Shown: in pieces, positions 41,652 to 50,893 of the stretch
Layout of the letters: the number at the start of each line of letters is the position of its first letter
Position numbering within the stretch: position 1 is the stretch's first letter
Assembly: GCA_031548365.1 (NCBI GenBank)
Contig: JAVBRD010000016.1
Span: 1 to 64,000, forward strand
Source: JAVBRD01 sp031548365
GTDB taxonomy: Bacteria > Bacillota > Clostridia > Christensenellales > UBA1750
Length of the DNA stretch: 64,000 nt
Direction: 5' to 3'
The notes under the pieces: model-generated
What the model saw: the letters and a program-made list of their open reading frames with translations, nothing else
Told to the model about the DNA's origin: nothing
The model's database searches: none
Translations under genes and position numbers: made by a program

Positions 41652-42596
41652 GTGGTGACTTTGAGCGACGTAATAATCGGTGTAAGTCCTGGCAAGCAAT
41701 TTCTAAGGGCGCTTTGGAAGCACAGGCATTACTACATCCTGTTGCTCCCGGCGTTTATTTATGTCGCGATTTTTAACTACGGTCCCATGTACGGCATCCA
41801 GATCGCGTTTAAGGATTACAAGAGCGTGCTGGGCGTGATGGGCAGCCAATGGGTAGGCTTTAAGCATTTCATCAATTTCTTCAACAGCTATTACTTCCTC
41901 ACGCTCTTCAGAAATACGCTGGCGCTCTCGCTGTACTCGCTCGCGGTGGGGTTCCCCCTACCCATTCTGCTGGCGCTGATGGTCAACGAGCTCAACGACA
42001 ACAAATTCCGCAAAGCGATACAAACCATCATGTACGCCCCGCACTTCATTTCGGTGGTCGTACTCGTGGGCATCATGCACACGGTGTTCTCACCCTCCAT
42101 GGGCATCTTTAACACCGCCCGCGAGGCGCTGGGGCTCGAAAGGATGTACTATGTGGCCATGCCCTCGGCGTTCCGCCACCTCTACGTGTGGTCGGGCGTC
42201 TGGCAGGGTTTGGGCTGGTCATCGATCATTTACGTCGCGGCGCTGTCCTCGGTTGATCCCGAGCTGCACGAAGCCGCCGTGATCGACGGCGCGAGCCGTT
42301 TTCAGCGCATGCGGTACATCAACATACCCACAATCGCCCCGACGATCACCATACTATTGATCATGTCGGTGGGCAGGCTGGTCTCCGTCGGGTACGAAAA
42401 AGTGCTGCTCCTTCAGAACAACCTCAATGTCGATGTCTCTGAAGTCATCTCAACATACGTCTACAAGCGCGGTATCATCAACACCAATTACAGCTTCTCC
42501 TCAGCGGTCGGGCTGTTCAACAACCTGATCAACATCGCGCTTTTATTAGTCGCCAACGGGCTGTCGCGCTGGGTCAGCGACACCAGCCTGTTCTGA
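41652..42596 (+). CDS. Carbohydrate ABC importer permease, LplB type
   Basis: Permease of 314 aa. GGAGGTG (41639-41645) fits the GTG at 41652 (or 41655); an ATG at 41637 overlaps that site and lacks one of its own. NYGPMYGIQIAFKDYKS is the family signature, and AAVIDGASRFQRMRYINIPTIAPT is the EAA loop. It begins a three-gene operon: permease, permease, lipoprotein. Confidence 0.9.
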   Translation: MVTLSDVIIGVSPGKQFLRALWKHRHYYILLLPAFIYVAIFNYGPMYGIQIAFKDYKSVLGVMGSQWVGFKHFINFFNSYYFLTLFRNTLALSLYSLAVGFPLPILLALMVNELNDNKFRKAIQTIMYAPHFISVVVLVGIMHTVFSPSMGIFNTAREALGLERMYYVAMPSAFRHLYVWSGVWQGLGWSSIIYVAALSSVDPELHEAAVIDGASRFQRMRYINIPTIAPTITILLIMSVGRLVSVGYEKVLLLQNNLNVDVSEVISTYVYKRGIINTNYSFSSAVGLFNNLINIALLLVANGLSRWVSDTSLF

Positions 42597-42614
42597 TCGG
42601 GGGGAAGTGAAAGC

Positions 42615-43508
42615 ATGGCTAAAGTAAGAGAGTCCCTCGGGGATCGCACATTTGTCGCGTGTGTTTACACAATCGTCCTGCTGATCGTGTTGATCGTATT
42701 CTACCCGCTGGTCTACGTGCTTTCATGCTCCATCAGCTCGCCCACCCTCGTCGCAACGGGGAAGGTTTGGCTGCTGCCCCAGCAGATCACTTTCATGGGC
42801 TACCAGCGCGTGTTTCAGGATCCGCAGATCATGACAGGCTATGGCAACACGCTGATCTACACGCTGTTCGGCACCATCATCAATCTGGCGGTCACCGTTC
42901 CTGCGGGCTACGTACTCTCAAAAAAGACGCTCCCCATGCGGAATTTCCTGACGTTTTACTTTCTGTTCATCATGTATTTTTCCGGCGGCATGATCCCGTC
43001 CTTCCTTTTGATCAAGAGTCTGGGGCTTTACAACACAAGGCTCGTGCTGATCATCCTGGGCGCGTTTGCCGCGTACGACTGCATCATTTGCCGCACCTTC
43101 TTCTCCTCCGTCCCGCAGGAGCTGGAGGACGCCGCGCTGATTGACGGCTGCACGCCCATCCGCACGTTCATACAAGTGGTGCTGCCCGTGTCACAGGCGC
43201 TGCTGGGCGTCATGGTGCTGTACTTCGCCGTCGGACACTGGAACTCGTTCTTCCCCGCGCTGATCTACACGATGGATTCCAAGATCATTCCGCTGCAGCT
43301 TGTTCTGCGCAAGATCCTCATTCTCGAGAAATCCAGCGCCGAGATGATGAGCGAGTCGGACACCGATCTTGCGGCTCTTAAATCCGCGTTGATTGAGCTG
43401 ATCAAGTATTCGGTGATCGTGGTGTCCTCGATTCCGCTGTTGATCCTCTACCCCTTCCTGCAAAAGTATTTTGTCAAGGGCGTGATGATCGGTTCCCTGA
43501 AAGGCTAG
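42615..43508 (+). CDS. Carbohydrate ABC importer permease, LplC/YtcP type
   Basis: Partner permease (297 aa), GGGGGGAAG upstream of ATG 42615. The EAA loop is DAALIDGCTPIRTFIQVVLPV and the C-terminus YPFLQKYFVKGVMIGSLKG is typical. Confidence 0.93.
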   Translation: MAKVRESLGDRTFVACVYTIVLLIVLIVFYPLVYVLSCSISSPTLVATGKVWLLPQQITFMGYQRVFQDPQIMTGYGNTLIYTLFGTIINLAVTVPAGYVLSKKTLPMRNFLTFYFLFIMYFSGGMIPSFLLIKSLGLYNTRLVLIILGAFAAYDCIICRTFFSSVPQELEDAALIDGCTPIRTFIQVVLPVSQALLGVMVLYFAVGHWNSFFPALIYTMDSKIIPLQLVLRKILILEKSSAEMMSESDTDLAALKSALIELIKYSVIVVSSIPLLILYPFLQKYFVKGVMIGSLKG

Positions 43509-43563
43509 TGCGCTCTCCCTCAGGGGAATACAAATAGAGGTACAAAAAAAGGAGGAAACCAAT

Positions 43564-45258
43564 TTGTCTCGCAAAGCCATAGCATTTTTGCTGGTTGCCG
43601 TGATGGTGGCTCTGGCCGCATGCGCGCCCGCCGCTCCCGCTCCGACGGCAGCCCCCGCGGCTCCGACAGCCGCTCCGGCGGCCCCGACTGCCGCTCCGGC
43701 GGCCCCGACCGCCGCACCGGCTGTCGCAACCCCCGCGGCGGCCACTCCCGTGGCTCCCCCGACCTCGAATTACCCCGTCGTCAAAGACCCGATCACCGTG
43801 ACTGGCATTCGCCATATCGCCCAAGACAGGGACAACAAGGAACCCCGCTACACGTGGGAGAGGCTTGAACAAGTCACCGGCATTCACGTGGACATCCAGT
43901 ACCTGCCGGACGAAGCGCAGCTGCCGGTGTTCCTGGCCGCCGGCAACTGGCCTGATTTCTTCCACGACAACCTGAAGGCCAACTTCATCAACGAATACGG
44001 CGTACTCGGCGGCAAGTTTGTGGATTACAACACGCTGGCCGATGTCATGCCCAACCTGCAGCAGGTGTATGAGCTGTATCCGGACGCCCGCAAAGCTTAC
44101 ACGCAGACGAACGGCTCCATCTATCAGCTGTTCACGCTGGTGCTCAGCGTCACGGGCGCTCAGTCTCGCCTGTACTACCGCACGGACATCCTCAAGGACA
44201 ACGGCCTTGAAGTGCCGACGACCACCGACGAGTTCATCGACGTCTGCAAGAAGCTCTACGCGGCCACGGGCAACTCGCCGTTGGCCGGCAACTTCTACAA
44301 GGATTTCTTCTATTCGGCCTTCGGCCCCGGCGTGAGAATCGACGGACGGAACGAGTTTGACGATATCAAAAACGACGGTACCGTGACATACGGCCGCGTG
44401 ACGGACCAGTACAAAGAGTACCTGAAATTCCTGAACACGCTGTACTCCGAAAAAATCCTGCATCCCGAGTTCCTGACCATGGACTCCGCCACCGTTCAGG
44501 CGCTGACGGACGAGGGCAAATTCGTGTTCGCGAGCGGCTCGCTCCAGAACATCAAGATCGCCTCCTTCCCGAGCGGCAAGTGGGATCTCAACGTGCTGGC
44601 GCCGCTCACGTCCCCCGTTGACGGCGAGCGCGTGATCTTCTCCGGTACCCCGCCGTGGGGCACGGCGAAGGGATTCGCCATCAACAAGGACTCCAAGTAC
44701 GTCAAAGAAATCGCGCGCATGATGGACGTCGCGTTCGCTCTGGAAGAAGTCGTTCCGGGCTCCAACTTGAACGGCGACGCCTTCACCTGGGGACCGCAGA
44801 ACGACTGCTGGAAGTACACCAACGCAGAGAAAACAGAGCATGCCATGTACATGCCCAAAGACAATCCCAAGCTCAAGGATCTTCCGTGGGATTCCGCCAA
44901 CCAGTACGGCTTGCTGATTTACGACAACATCGGCATCTCCAAGGCGTTTGAGAAATCCATCGTCATGGACGGCAGCAACTCTCAGGCGCGCCAGGTTGGT
45001 TTCCGCGACAACAGCATCCCCTACGCACGCAAATGGTTCTGGCCGTCGGTCGTCCTGAACAACGCCGAGCAGGAAGTCATCGACCAGTACTCGGTGGAGC
45101 TGAACACATATGTTGACGAGATGTACGCGCAGTTCGTCACCGGTGTGGTCGGCATCGACGCCGGCTGGGACAGCTACCTTGCTACGCTGGACAAGATGGG
45201 ATACACGGAAGTGCTCAAGCAGTACCAGTCCGCTTACGATCGGTACCGCAGCCTGTAA
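43564..45258 (+). CDS. Extracellular solute-binding lipoprotein, LplA type
   Basis: Lipoprotein of 564 aa starting at a TTG (43564) behind AAGGAGG. The lipobox ends in LAAC, so Cys20 is lipidated; an Ala/Pro/Thr linker spans about residues 21-62. The binding body ends with YQSAYDRYRSL. A strong hairpin follows. The convergent aldolase/epimerase genes downstream may metabolise what it binds, but that link is only positional. Confidence 0.92.
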   Translation: MSRKAIAFLLVAVMVALAACAPAAPAPTAAPAAPTAAPAAPTAAPAAPTAAPAVATPAAATPVAPPTSNYPVVKDPITVTGIRHIAQDRDNKEPRYTWERLEQVTGIHVDIQYLPDEAQLPVFLAAGNWPDFFHDNLKANFINEYGVLGGKFVDYNTLADVMPNLQQVYELYPDARKAYTQTNGSIYQLFTLVLSVTGAQSRLYYRTDILKDNGLEVPTTTDEFIDVCKKLYAATGNSPLAGNFYKDFFYSAFGPGVRIDGRNEFDDIKNDGTVTYGRVTDQYKEYLKFLNTLYSEKILHPEFLTMDSATVQALTDEGKFVFASGSLQNIKIASFPSGKWDLNVLAPLTSPVDGERVIFSGTPPWGTAKGFAINKDSKYVKEIARMMDVAFALEEVVPGSNLNGDAFTWGPQNDCWKYTNAEKTEHAMYMPKDNPKLKDLPWDSANQYGLLIYDNIGISKAFEKSIVMDGSNSQARQVGFRDNSIPYARKWFWPSVVLNNAEQEVIDQYSVELNTYVDEMYAQFVTGVVGIDAGWDSYLATLDKMGYTEVLKQYQSAYDRYRSL

Positions 45259-45277
45259 GGAAACGCGCGGGTTAGAC

Positions 45278-45307
45278 AAGGGGCTGTTGCAAACGCAACA
45301 GCCCCTT
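45278..45307 (+). terminator. Terminator of the third importer operon
   Basis: AAGGGGCTGTTGC (45278-45290) and GCAACAGCCCCTT (45295-45307) form a perfect 13-bp stem with a 4-nt loop. A near copy lies at 45432-45461 on the far side of a dispersed repeat. Confidence 0.8.
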
Positions 45308-45319
45308 CAGCGTGAGCTT

Positions 45320-45435
45320 TGGCGCGCATGCCGCCAAACCCCACGCCGCGTTTTGCTTAGAGAACCCGCGGGTTCTTGCGGATCTCCGGAACAAGCACGA
45401 TGGGCCGGCATCTGGCTTCGTCGACAGGCTGAAGG
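45320..45435 (+). repeat. Dispersed intergenic repeat, copy B (full length)
   Basis: Runs from GGCGCGCATGCCGCC through CCACGCCGCGTTTTG, GGATCTCCGG and CAAGCACGATGGG to GACAGGCTGA. It matches copy A (16113-16231, opposite strand) over about 115 bp. Confidence 0.7.
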
Positions 45436-45461
45436 GGCTGTTGCAGACGCAACAGCTCCTT
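45432..45461. terminator. Second copy of the terminator hairpin
   Basis: AAGGGGCTGTTGC (45432-45444) and GCAACAGCTCCTT (45449-45461), one mismatch relative to the copy at 45278. Together the two hairpins bracket repeat copy B. The rest of the gap up to 45700 has no supported gene. Confidence 0.6.
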
Positions 45462-45699
45462 CAGTTTGCTGACAACAATGACCTGTTCCTTGCCGCCCGA
45501 ATCATAGCAACCCGCCAGAACCCGGCAATCCTGTGGCAAGGCGCGACGCGGGGCTTGGTTCCGCAGAACAAGCGCGTCATCGGTAACGCGCCAATCCACA
45601 CCGTTTTTGCCGTTCGCCGATGGCAAACCCGAGAAAAAGGAGGAGTTACCATCATCGCAAGGGGGTGTTGGCAAGCCGGATTTCGACCCCGCGGCCCTC

Positions 45700-45770
45700 A
45701 CCTGGAGATCCGCCGGGAACCCGCTAGCCCTTACCGCAAAGCGCGGCGCGCGGTTTTGCGACATGATGGG
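45700..45770 (-). repeat. Dispersed intergenic repeat, copy D (partial)
   Basis: The reverse complement contains CATGTCGC, GCGCCGCG, GCGGGTTCCCGGCGGATCTC in the order seen in copies A and B; the remainder has diverged. Confidence 0.5.
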
Positions 45771-45805
45771 TTTATCAACTGCTGCGCCAGCGACAGCCCC
45801 ATAAT

Positions 45806-46876
45806 CTACCCCTTGGAACCTCGCCAAGCCTCGATGTTCGCTTTGATGAACTCGTCGTCGCTCAGGTGCGGATACATACGATACACCCGCTCAATCTCAA
45901 GCGCTTGCCCGCGCGAGAGCGTTTCGTTCTCATCAAGGCACCATGTGCCTTCGAACAGCCCCTGCCGCCGCAGAACTTCGTGTATTCCGGCGATGCACCC
46001 CGCAAAGCCGTTGGCCGCGTCGAAAAACGCCGCGTTTGTATCTGTGACTTCCTCGGCGAGCGTGAGGAGCTTGGGAGGAATGTCCCCTGCGGCCGCGACG
46101 GAACGCAGCTCATTGTGGAGTTCCACCGCTTTATTCGTCCACACCGCCCAGTGACCGAGCAGGCCGCCGACAAACGATTTTTCCACGACCCGGCCATCGA
46201 TCTCAAAGCGGTATTTCGTCAGGAGGTCGATCACGATGTTGTCGTCATTTCCCGTGTACATAGCGATTTCCCCACAGCGGGAGGACGAGCAGACCGCGCG
46301 CATAACGTCGAGTGTCTGATAGCGGTTGAACGACGCGCACTTGATGGCGATCACGCCTTTGATTTCGCACAGTTTCGCCCAATAATCATACGTGAACAAC
46401 CGCCCGCCCGCCGCGGGCTGAAGGTAAAAACCCACGACCGGGATGACTTTGGCGACCTCGCGCGCCCTTTCCAAATGCGCCTCTTCCGAGGTATCGCCAA
46501 GACCTCCCGGGCTGAGCAGAACGGCATCGTACCCGAGGCACTTCGCGGTCTCGGCCTCACTGACAGCCTGCGCGGTGGGGCCGCACGCGCCCGCGATCAA
46601 GACCAATGGTCGGTTATATGCCAGCTCCGCGCGAGAGGCTTCCTCGGCCGCGATCTGAAGAACCGGCTCAAACAGCCCGACCCGGGGATCCCGGATCGCG
46701 AACTGTGTCGTGTGAACCCCGACCGCGAGCCCACCCACACCGGCCGCGAAGTAATACCTGAGCAGCAACCGCTGGCGGTCTTCGTCCAGCTTCCGAAGCG
46801 AGTTGAGCGCGAGGGGGACAGCCGGGATCACCGTCCCGCCAGCCAGCTGTCGGTATGCGTCGGAGCGTGCATTCAT
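45806..46876 (-). CDS. DapA-superfamily lyase (dihydrodipicolinate-synthase-like)
   Basis: A 356-aa class-I aldolase-type protein. It has the TIM-barrel pattern of the superfamily: VIPAVPLALNSLRKLD at the start, GGLAVGVHTTQF, VVGFYLQP, and the Schiff-base Lys in IAIKCASFNRYQT. The protein is longer than DapA (about 290), with an extra C-terminal region. Its ATG overlaps the stop of the epimerase gene by one base (TGATG), so the two are translated together. It probably cleaves a keto sugar acid; substrate unknown. Confidence 0.85.
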   Translation of the reverse strand: MNARSDAYRQLAGGTVIPAVPLALNSLRKLDEDRQRLLLRYYFAAGVGGLAVGVHTTQFAIRDPRVGLFEPVLQIAAEEASRAELAYNRPLVLIAGACGPTAQAVSEAETAKCLGYDAVLLSPGGLGDTSEEAHLERAREVAKVIPVVGFYLQPAAGGRLFTYDYWAKLCEIKGVIAIKCASFNRYQTLDVMRAVCSSSRCGEIAMYTGNDDNIVIDLLTKYRFEIDGRVVEKSFVGGLLGHWAVWTNKAVELHNELRSVAAAGDIPPKLLTLAEEVTDTNAAFFDAANGFAGCIAGIHEVLRRQGLFEGTWCLDENETLSRGQALEIERVYRMYPHLSDDEFIKANIEAWRGSKG

Positions 46877-47892
46877 CAGTACTTCCCTCCGCGTTCCTCA
46901 AAGTGCGTCGGCTTATGGACGGAGCGCCCTCCCGCCAAGACCCATTCCGCCTGCCATCGGATCATCGTTGCGAGGGGGACGGACGGATAGCCGAAGGTCT
47001 CCACAGCTTTTGAGGCGTTGTTCAGATAGGCGGAACCGCACTCCTCGCCCACAAAAGTCGGTTCCGCGCCGAGCAATGATCCCAACTCCCCAGCCACCGC
47101 CCTCACCGAAACTGTTTCCGGGCCGGTGACGTTCATTTTCACCGCCGGGCAAGACGCGTGTAGAAGGGCGCGTATGGCGATTTCATTGGCGTCACCCTGC
47201 CATATGCAGTTAAAGCAGGGCGTGGAGACGGAGATCGGCTGCCTGCTCACAATCTTTTGCGCGATGTCGTATAGAACGCCGTACCGCAAGTCGACAGCGT
47301 AGTTCAGCCTGTACAGCAGCACGGGCGTGCCATACACGGAGGAGCCGTACTCGAAGACCCGCTCTCTCGCAAGGCAGGACATGCCGTACTCCCCCACGGG
47401 CGCGGGGGGCGTCCGCTCGCGCGAGCCGCCCGAGTGCAAGGGCTCCATCGGGTAGATGTTGCCCGAGGAGAACGCCACGATCCGCGACGATTGATACCGT
47501 TCGGCAACCTTTGAAGGCAGGATCGCGTTCATCGCCCAAGTCAGGCTCTCCTGCCCGTCGGTGTTGAATTTACGGCCGGCCATGTAGATCACGTTGGGCG
47601 CGTCGGGCAGGCCCTCCACAGCGCCGGCGTCCAGCAGGTCGGCGCTGACCGTTTCCACGCCATGACTGTGAAGCAGTTTAACCGCAAGCGGGTCCGTAAA
47701 GCGCGATACCGCGATGACCTTTCCGCCGCACCCCGCCGCGCGGAGCGCGTTCTGCGCCAGCACACACAGCGTCGGCCCCATTTTGCCGCCCGCTCCGAGA
47801 ACCAGGACATCACTGCGAATGCTTTTCGCGTCTTCAATCAACCTGTCAGATGGCGTGGTGAGCATCGCGTCCAGCTTTTCTTCCGTCCACAT
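46876..47892 (-). CDS. NAD-dependent epimerase/dehydratase family protein
   Basis: A 338-aa short-chain extended dehydrogenase. GGAGG lies 9 nt before ATG 47892. VLVLGAGGKMGPTL is the NAD-binding motif, but the expected YxxxK catalytic pair is altered: the region after FSSGNIYP reads GEYGMSCLARERV, where the Lys position is Arg. Function may thus differ from classical sugar epimerases. First gene of a two-gene operon with the DapA-like lyase. Confidence 0.82.
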   Translation of the reverse strand: MWTEEKLDAMLTTPSDRLIEDAKSIRSDVLVLGAGGKMGPTLCVLAQNALRAAGCGGKVIAVSRFTDPLAVKLLHSHGVETVSADLLDAGAVEGLPDAPNVIYMAGRKFNTDGQESLTWAMNAILPSKVAERYQSSRIVAFSSGNIYPMEPLHSGGSRERTPPAPVGEYGMSCLARERVFEYGSSVYGTPVLLYRLNYAVDLRYGVLYDIAQKIVSRQPISVSTPCFNCIWQGDANEIAIRALLHASCPAVKMNVTGPETVSVRAVAGELGSLLGAEPTFVGEECGSAYLNNASKAVETFGYPSVPLATMIRWQAEWVLAGGRSVHKPTHFEERGGKY

Positions 47893-48059
47893 CGGTAAAG
47901 GCCTCCAAATCCAATGAGATCACCTGTGTTTGCGGCGCTGATTGCGCCCACTCGCATTATCCGCCATGAGAAAACGAAAGTCAATTAAACGCAACGCGCA
48001 TGTGATTTGCGATGCGAAAGCGAACATGGCGTTGGCGGAAAAGCAGTTGAAAGCATGGT

Positions 48060-49055
48060 CTACTCCACATCGCGCATTGTCACATACATTTGCATGTATT
48101 GAGTCTCTTCTTGTCTGAAGAATTTCACAAACATGGGCGTTTTGATTCCGCCCATGTCAGCAGACGTGATGGTTAACTGTCTTCGCCTCGTCCACAGGCA
48201 CAGGTAATCCCATATGCGTACAACGGAAAATGAAAACGGATTCGAAACCGTGACCATGGCACAGCAGCATTCCGGTATGGCCGCAATGGCGCATCCCTCG
48301 CCCGGTGTTCCGCAAACGGCCCGGTCGTCAAAATATAGCCAAACCCCATCGTTCACGCCCATCGGCGTTAAGTGGTACTTCTCGGCGTAGCGGTCAAGCC
48401 GCTGTACATCCGTGTATTCCGCGTGAGCGAAATGGTCGACACTCAAGTCCATACGGTTCAGTTTCACAACCAAGGGGCTGCCGCAGCGCGCGCAGTTTTC
48501 ATCCGCGTAGCCCGCGCCTCTTGATCCCTTTGAATCCTGTGTCATATGCCTGGACTGTAAATCGCACAAGTACAGCAAGTCCGCCATATCCGCGCCGGAG
48601 AGCTCGCCCTCCGCTATATTATCTATCGAATACCATGTTGTGTTGCAGCCATAAAGCAGCTCATCATTTACATAATAATGATGCTGGCACCAACAGAACT
48701 CTCTGTCTCCAAAGCTGCCGCATCCTCTGCATCTGCAGGCCAGCAAGAGCCCAGCCCGAACTTGGTCTCCAAACTCATCGAGCCTGAGAAGAACCTCATG
48801 CGTCATCGGCGAATCAAAGATCAAACGAATGGATAGTGTCCCATTGTTGATAAAAAGGCTGCATAACGGTTTCCCGTGCTGGGGGTGTTTGCGAAAATGC
48901 AGCGACCACTCTTTTCTGGTCTTATCTTTCGGCAGAATACCATATGGTTTGAATTGCGGGTGTTTTTGCGTGATGTGGCGATGGATTGCTTCAACGACGC
49001 GCCTCCCGGCGATGCCGGCGTTTTCCATAAACTCCTGATATGTGTATTCCTGCAC
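48060..49055 (-). CDS. Hypothetical protein rich in Cys and His
   Basis: A 331-aa protein with no family I recognise. GTG 49055 follows AAAGGAGGG at good spacing. The central part has a CRCRGCGSFGDREFCWCQHH cluster and a later CARCGSP pair, both plausible zinc sites; the N-terminal part resembles a compact alpha/beta domain (YGILPKDKTRKEWSLHFRK). No signal peptide or membrane segment. It stands alone, with no partner gene. Confidence 0.75.
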   Translation of the reverse strand: MQEYTYQEFMENAGIAGRRVVEAIHRHITQKHPQFKPYGILPKDKTRKEWSLHFRKHPQHGKPLCSLFINNGTLSIRLIFDSPMTHEVLLRLDEFGDQVRAGLLLACRCRGCGSFGDREFCWCQHHYYVNDELLYGCNTTWYSIDNIAEGELSGADMADLLYLCDLQSRHMTQDSKGSRGAGYADENCARCGSPLVVKLNRMDLSVDHFAHAEYTDVQRLDRYAEKYHLTPMGVNDGVWLYFDDRAVCGTPGEGCAIAAIPECCCAMVTVSNPFSFSVVRIWDYLCLWTRRRQLTITSADMGGIKTPMFVKFFRQEETQYMQMYVTMRDVE

Positions 49056-49170
49056 AGACAACCCTCCTTTCATTGGCTCTCGGGACGATTGAGTCCATGC
49101 TTGCCAGATACGTAAAGACACTGCAAAGCTGAAGCGCCCAATTGATCAGGCAACCGCCCAAGGCATAGCA

Positions 49171-49995
49171 TCAAGGCGCGTCGCGTTTGAAAACAAGCCG
49201 AACGAAAACAGCCGAAATTGCCGCCACTGCAGCCACAGATCCGACAATCAGCCCTATCCGTGAGGAGTCGTGCGCAATGTTCTTCGTGTTTTGCTGCATG
49301 GCCTGCCCGGGCGTATCGGCGGGGACAACCGTCACGCGCGGTTTGAACGTATGCTCAGGCGGGAGATTGAACGCTTCGACGGCTTCATTTCCCGGGTCGC
49401 TCATCAAGATCCACGCGTTTCTGCTCCCCCCAAAGTATTGGAGAAACCCCCACTCGCGGCCTTCAGCGTCCCTGTACGCCTCGGTCACCTTGAAAGACCC
49501 GTTCACCTTGCGCGAATCAAGCGTGCTCTGGATTTTCCCCGATCCCGGCCATGACCACAACACGATGCTTTCTACTTTGGTCAGCGCGTCGTAAGCGCCC
49601 TCGTACGGGTAGAAATCATCCTTGTGCTCATCGCAAAACGCGAGGCTGTCATACACGAGCAGAAGCTGATCCATGGGAACCCATCCGGCGCTCAGGCCGC
49701 CCGCGCCCAGCTCCGCCACGCCCCAGCGCTTGCCGCCGGATTCGTAGGTGAACATGATGGTCAGGGTTTTGCCGTTCTCCGTCACGCCTGTTTCAGTAAG
49801 TGAGCCCGGCTCTTTTTTCAGCGATACCTGTCCGCCGTCGCCGTTCGCGTAATACCGCCGAAAATGGGCCGCGCACGCATCCTTATGCGCTGCGTAGAAA
49901 TCGTCCTGCGGCTCGACGATGACATCGGCGCGCGCGGCGAGCGGAAACACCAGCAACACGAGCAGGAGTGTGAAGGCGAAACACCTCTTGGACAT
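49171..49995 (-). CDS. Exported protein with C-terminal membrane anchor
   Basis: A 274-aa protein. GAAGGAGG precedes ATG 49995. A cleavable signal peptide (MSKRCFAFTLLLVLLVFPLAARA) and a C-terminal hydrophobic helix (about 248-268) followed by KRD suggest a protein displayed outside and held by its tail. The extracellular part contains two segments ending in AGWVPMDQL and NAWILMSD, reminiscent of SH3-like cell-wall modules. Function unknown. Confidence 0.78.
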   Translation of the reverse strand: MSKRCFAFTLLLVLLVFPLAARADVIVEPQDDFYAAHKDACAAHFRRYYANGDGGQVSLKKEPGSLTETGVTENGKTLTIMFTYESGGKRWGVAELGAGGLSAGWVPMDQLLLVYDSLAFCDEHKDDFYPYEGAYDALTKVESIVLWSWPGSGKIQSTLDSRKVNGSFKVTEAYRDAEGREWGFLQYFGGSRNAWILMSDPGNEAVEAFNLPPEHTFKPRVTVVPADTPGQAMQQNTKNIAHDSSRIGLIVGSVAAVAAISAVFVRLVFKRDAP

Positions 49996-50177
49996 AGATA
50001 AGCCTCCTTCGGGTGTGCGCCGGATGCGCATGAAAAGCGCTTTCGCCGCCGGAATTCTCGAGACGGGAGATGCGCCGGTGAACCCGATCGCTTCGCGTAA
50101 AGCTCGCGGCCTGTGCGAATACAGTTGCGTATCATTGGTTTCAGCGGTGATAGACCCGCCGGTTCATCGTCGGTCGC

Positions 50178-50528
50178 TTAAAGCAGCCGCTGGATGAGGA
50201 CACCCATCCCGAAGGAGAACGCGTTGACCGCCAGCGCGAAGAGCCAGGGCCGCGCTATCGCCTGCCCGTACCTTTCATAATACCACCCTTCGACCAGCGC
50301 GGCGACCAGTTCAAGGGGGGCGATGATCAGGACGGGGTGAAACGCGCTGTACATGCGCAAAATCCAGAAGAACAGCACCGCCAATGGGTTCGTGACCACG
50401 TTGACGAGAACGAGCAGGAGCAGATCCCTTTTGTCCCGCTTGCCGGTCAAGTAAAAGAAGCCGATCTCCAGCGCGAGCGTGAGTGCCAGGGAGAGCGCAA
50501 GCGCGGATATGAGCGCGCTCCCGCTCAT
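50178..50528 (-). CDS. Small integral membrane protein
   Basis: About 116 aa with four hydrophobic segments and almost no soluble part (start MSGSALISALALSLALTL). A longer in-frame start at 50687 would add 53 polar residues that do not look like coding sequence; neither start has a good ribosome site. No family recognised; possibly belongs with the exported protein downstream. Confidence 0.6.
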   Translation of the reverse strand: MSGSALISALALSLALTLALEIGFFYLTGKRDKRDLLLLVLVNVVTNPLAVLFFWILRMYSAFHPVLIIAPLELVAALVEGWYYERYGQAIARPWLFALAVNAFSFGMGVLIQRLL

Positions 50529-50893
50529 GGCCGCGTCTTTCGCGCATCCGCCAAGGGATGCCGAAGCGAGACCGGGGGCTCGGCTAAGCCTCCGCTCCTC
50601 CTCAAAAGAACGCAAAATGAAACGCCGGACGCGCCAAGAGAGACGTTCAAGGTCTGCCTCCCGTTCCAGGTACTCTTCGGCTGCCATTCTGGTTATCCAC
50701 CGGTTTTGCCGGACTGACTCTCGGCACTCATGATTAGACGCTAACCATGCGGTTTTTGATCCGGATGGCCGCTTGCTCCAACGCGTTCACGCCGAAATCG
50801 GGCATGTTAAAGGCGGAGAAGGCGCGCGCCGCTCTCCGTCTGGGCGAAAGCGGTCTGATCGCTATGGTTGTGCGGCGCTTCCGTCAATGCCGG

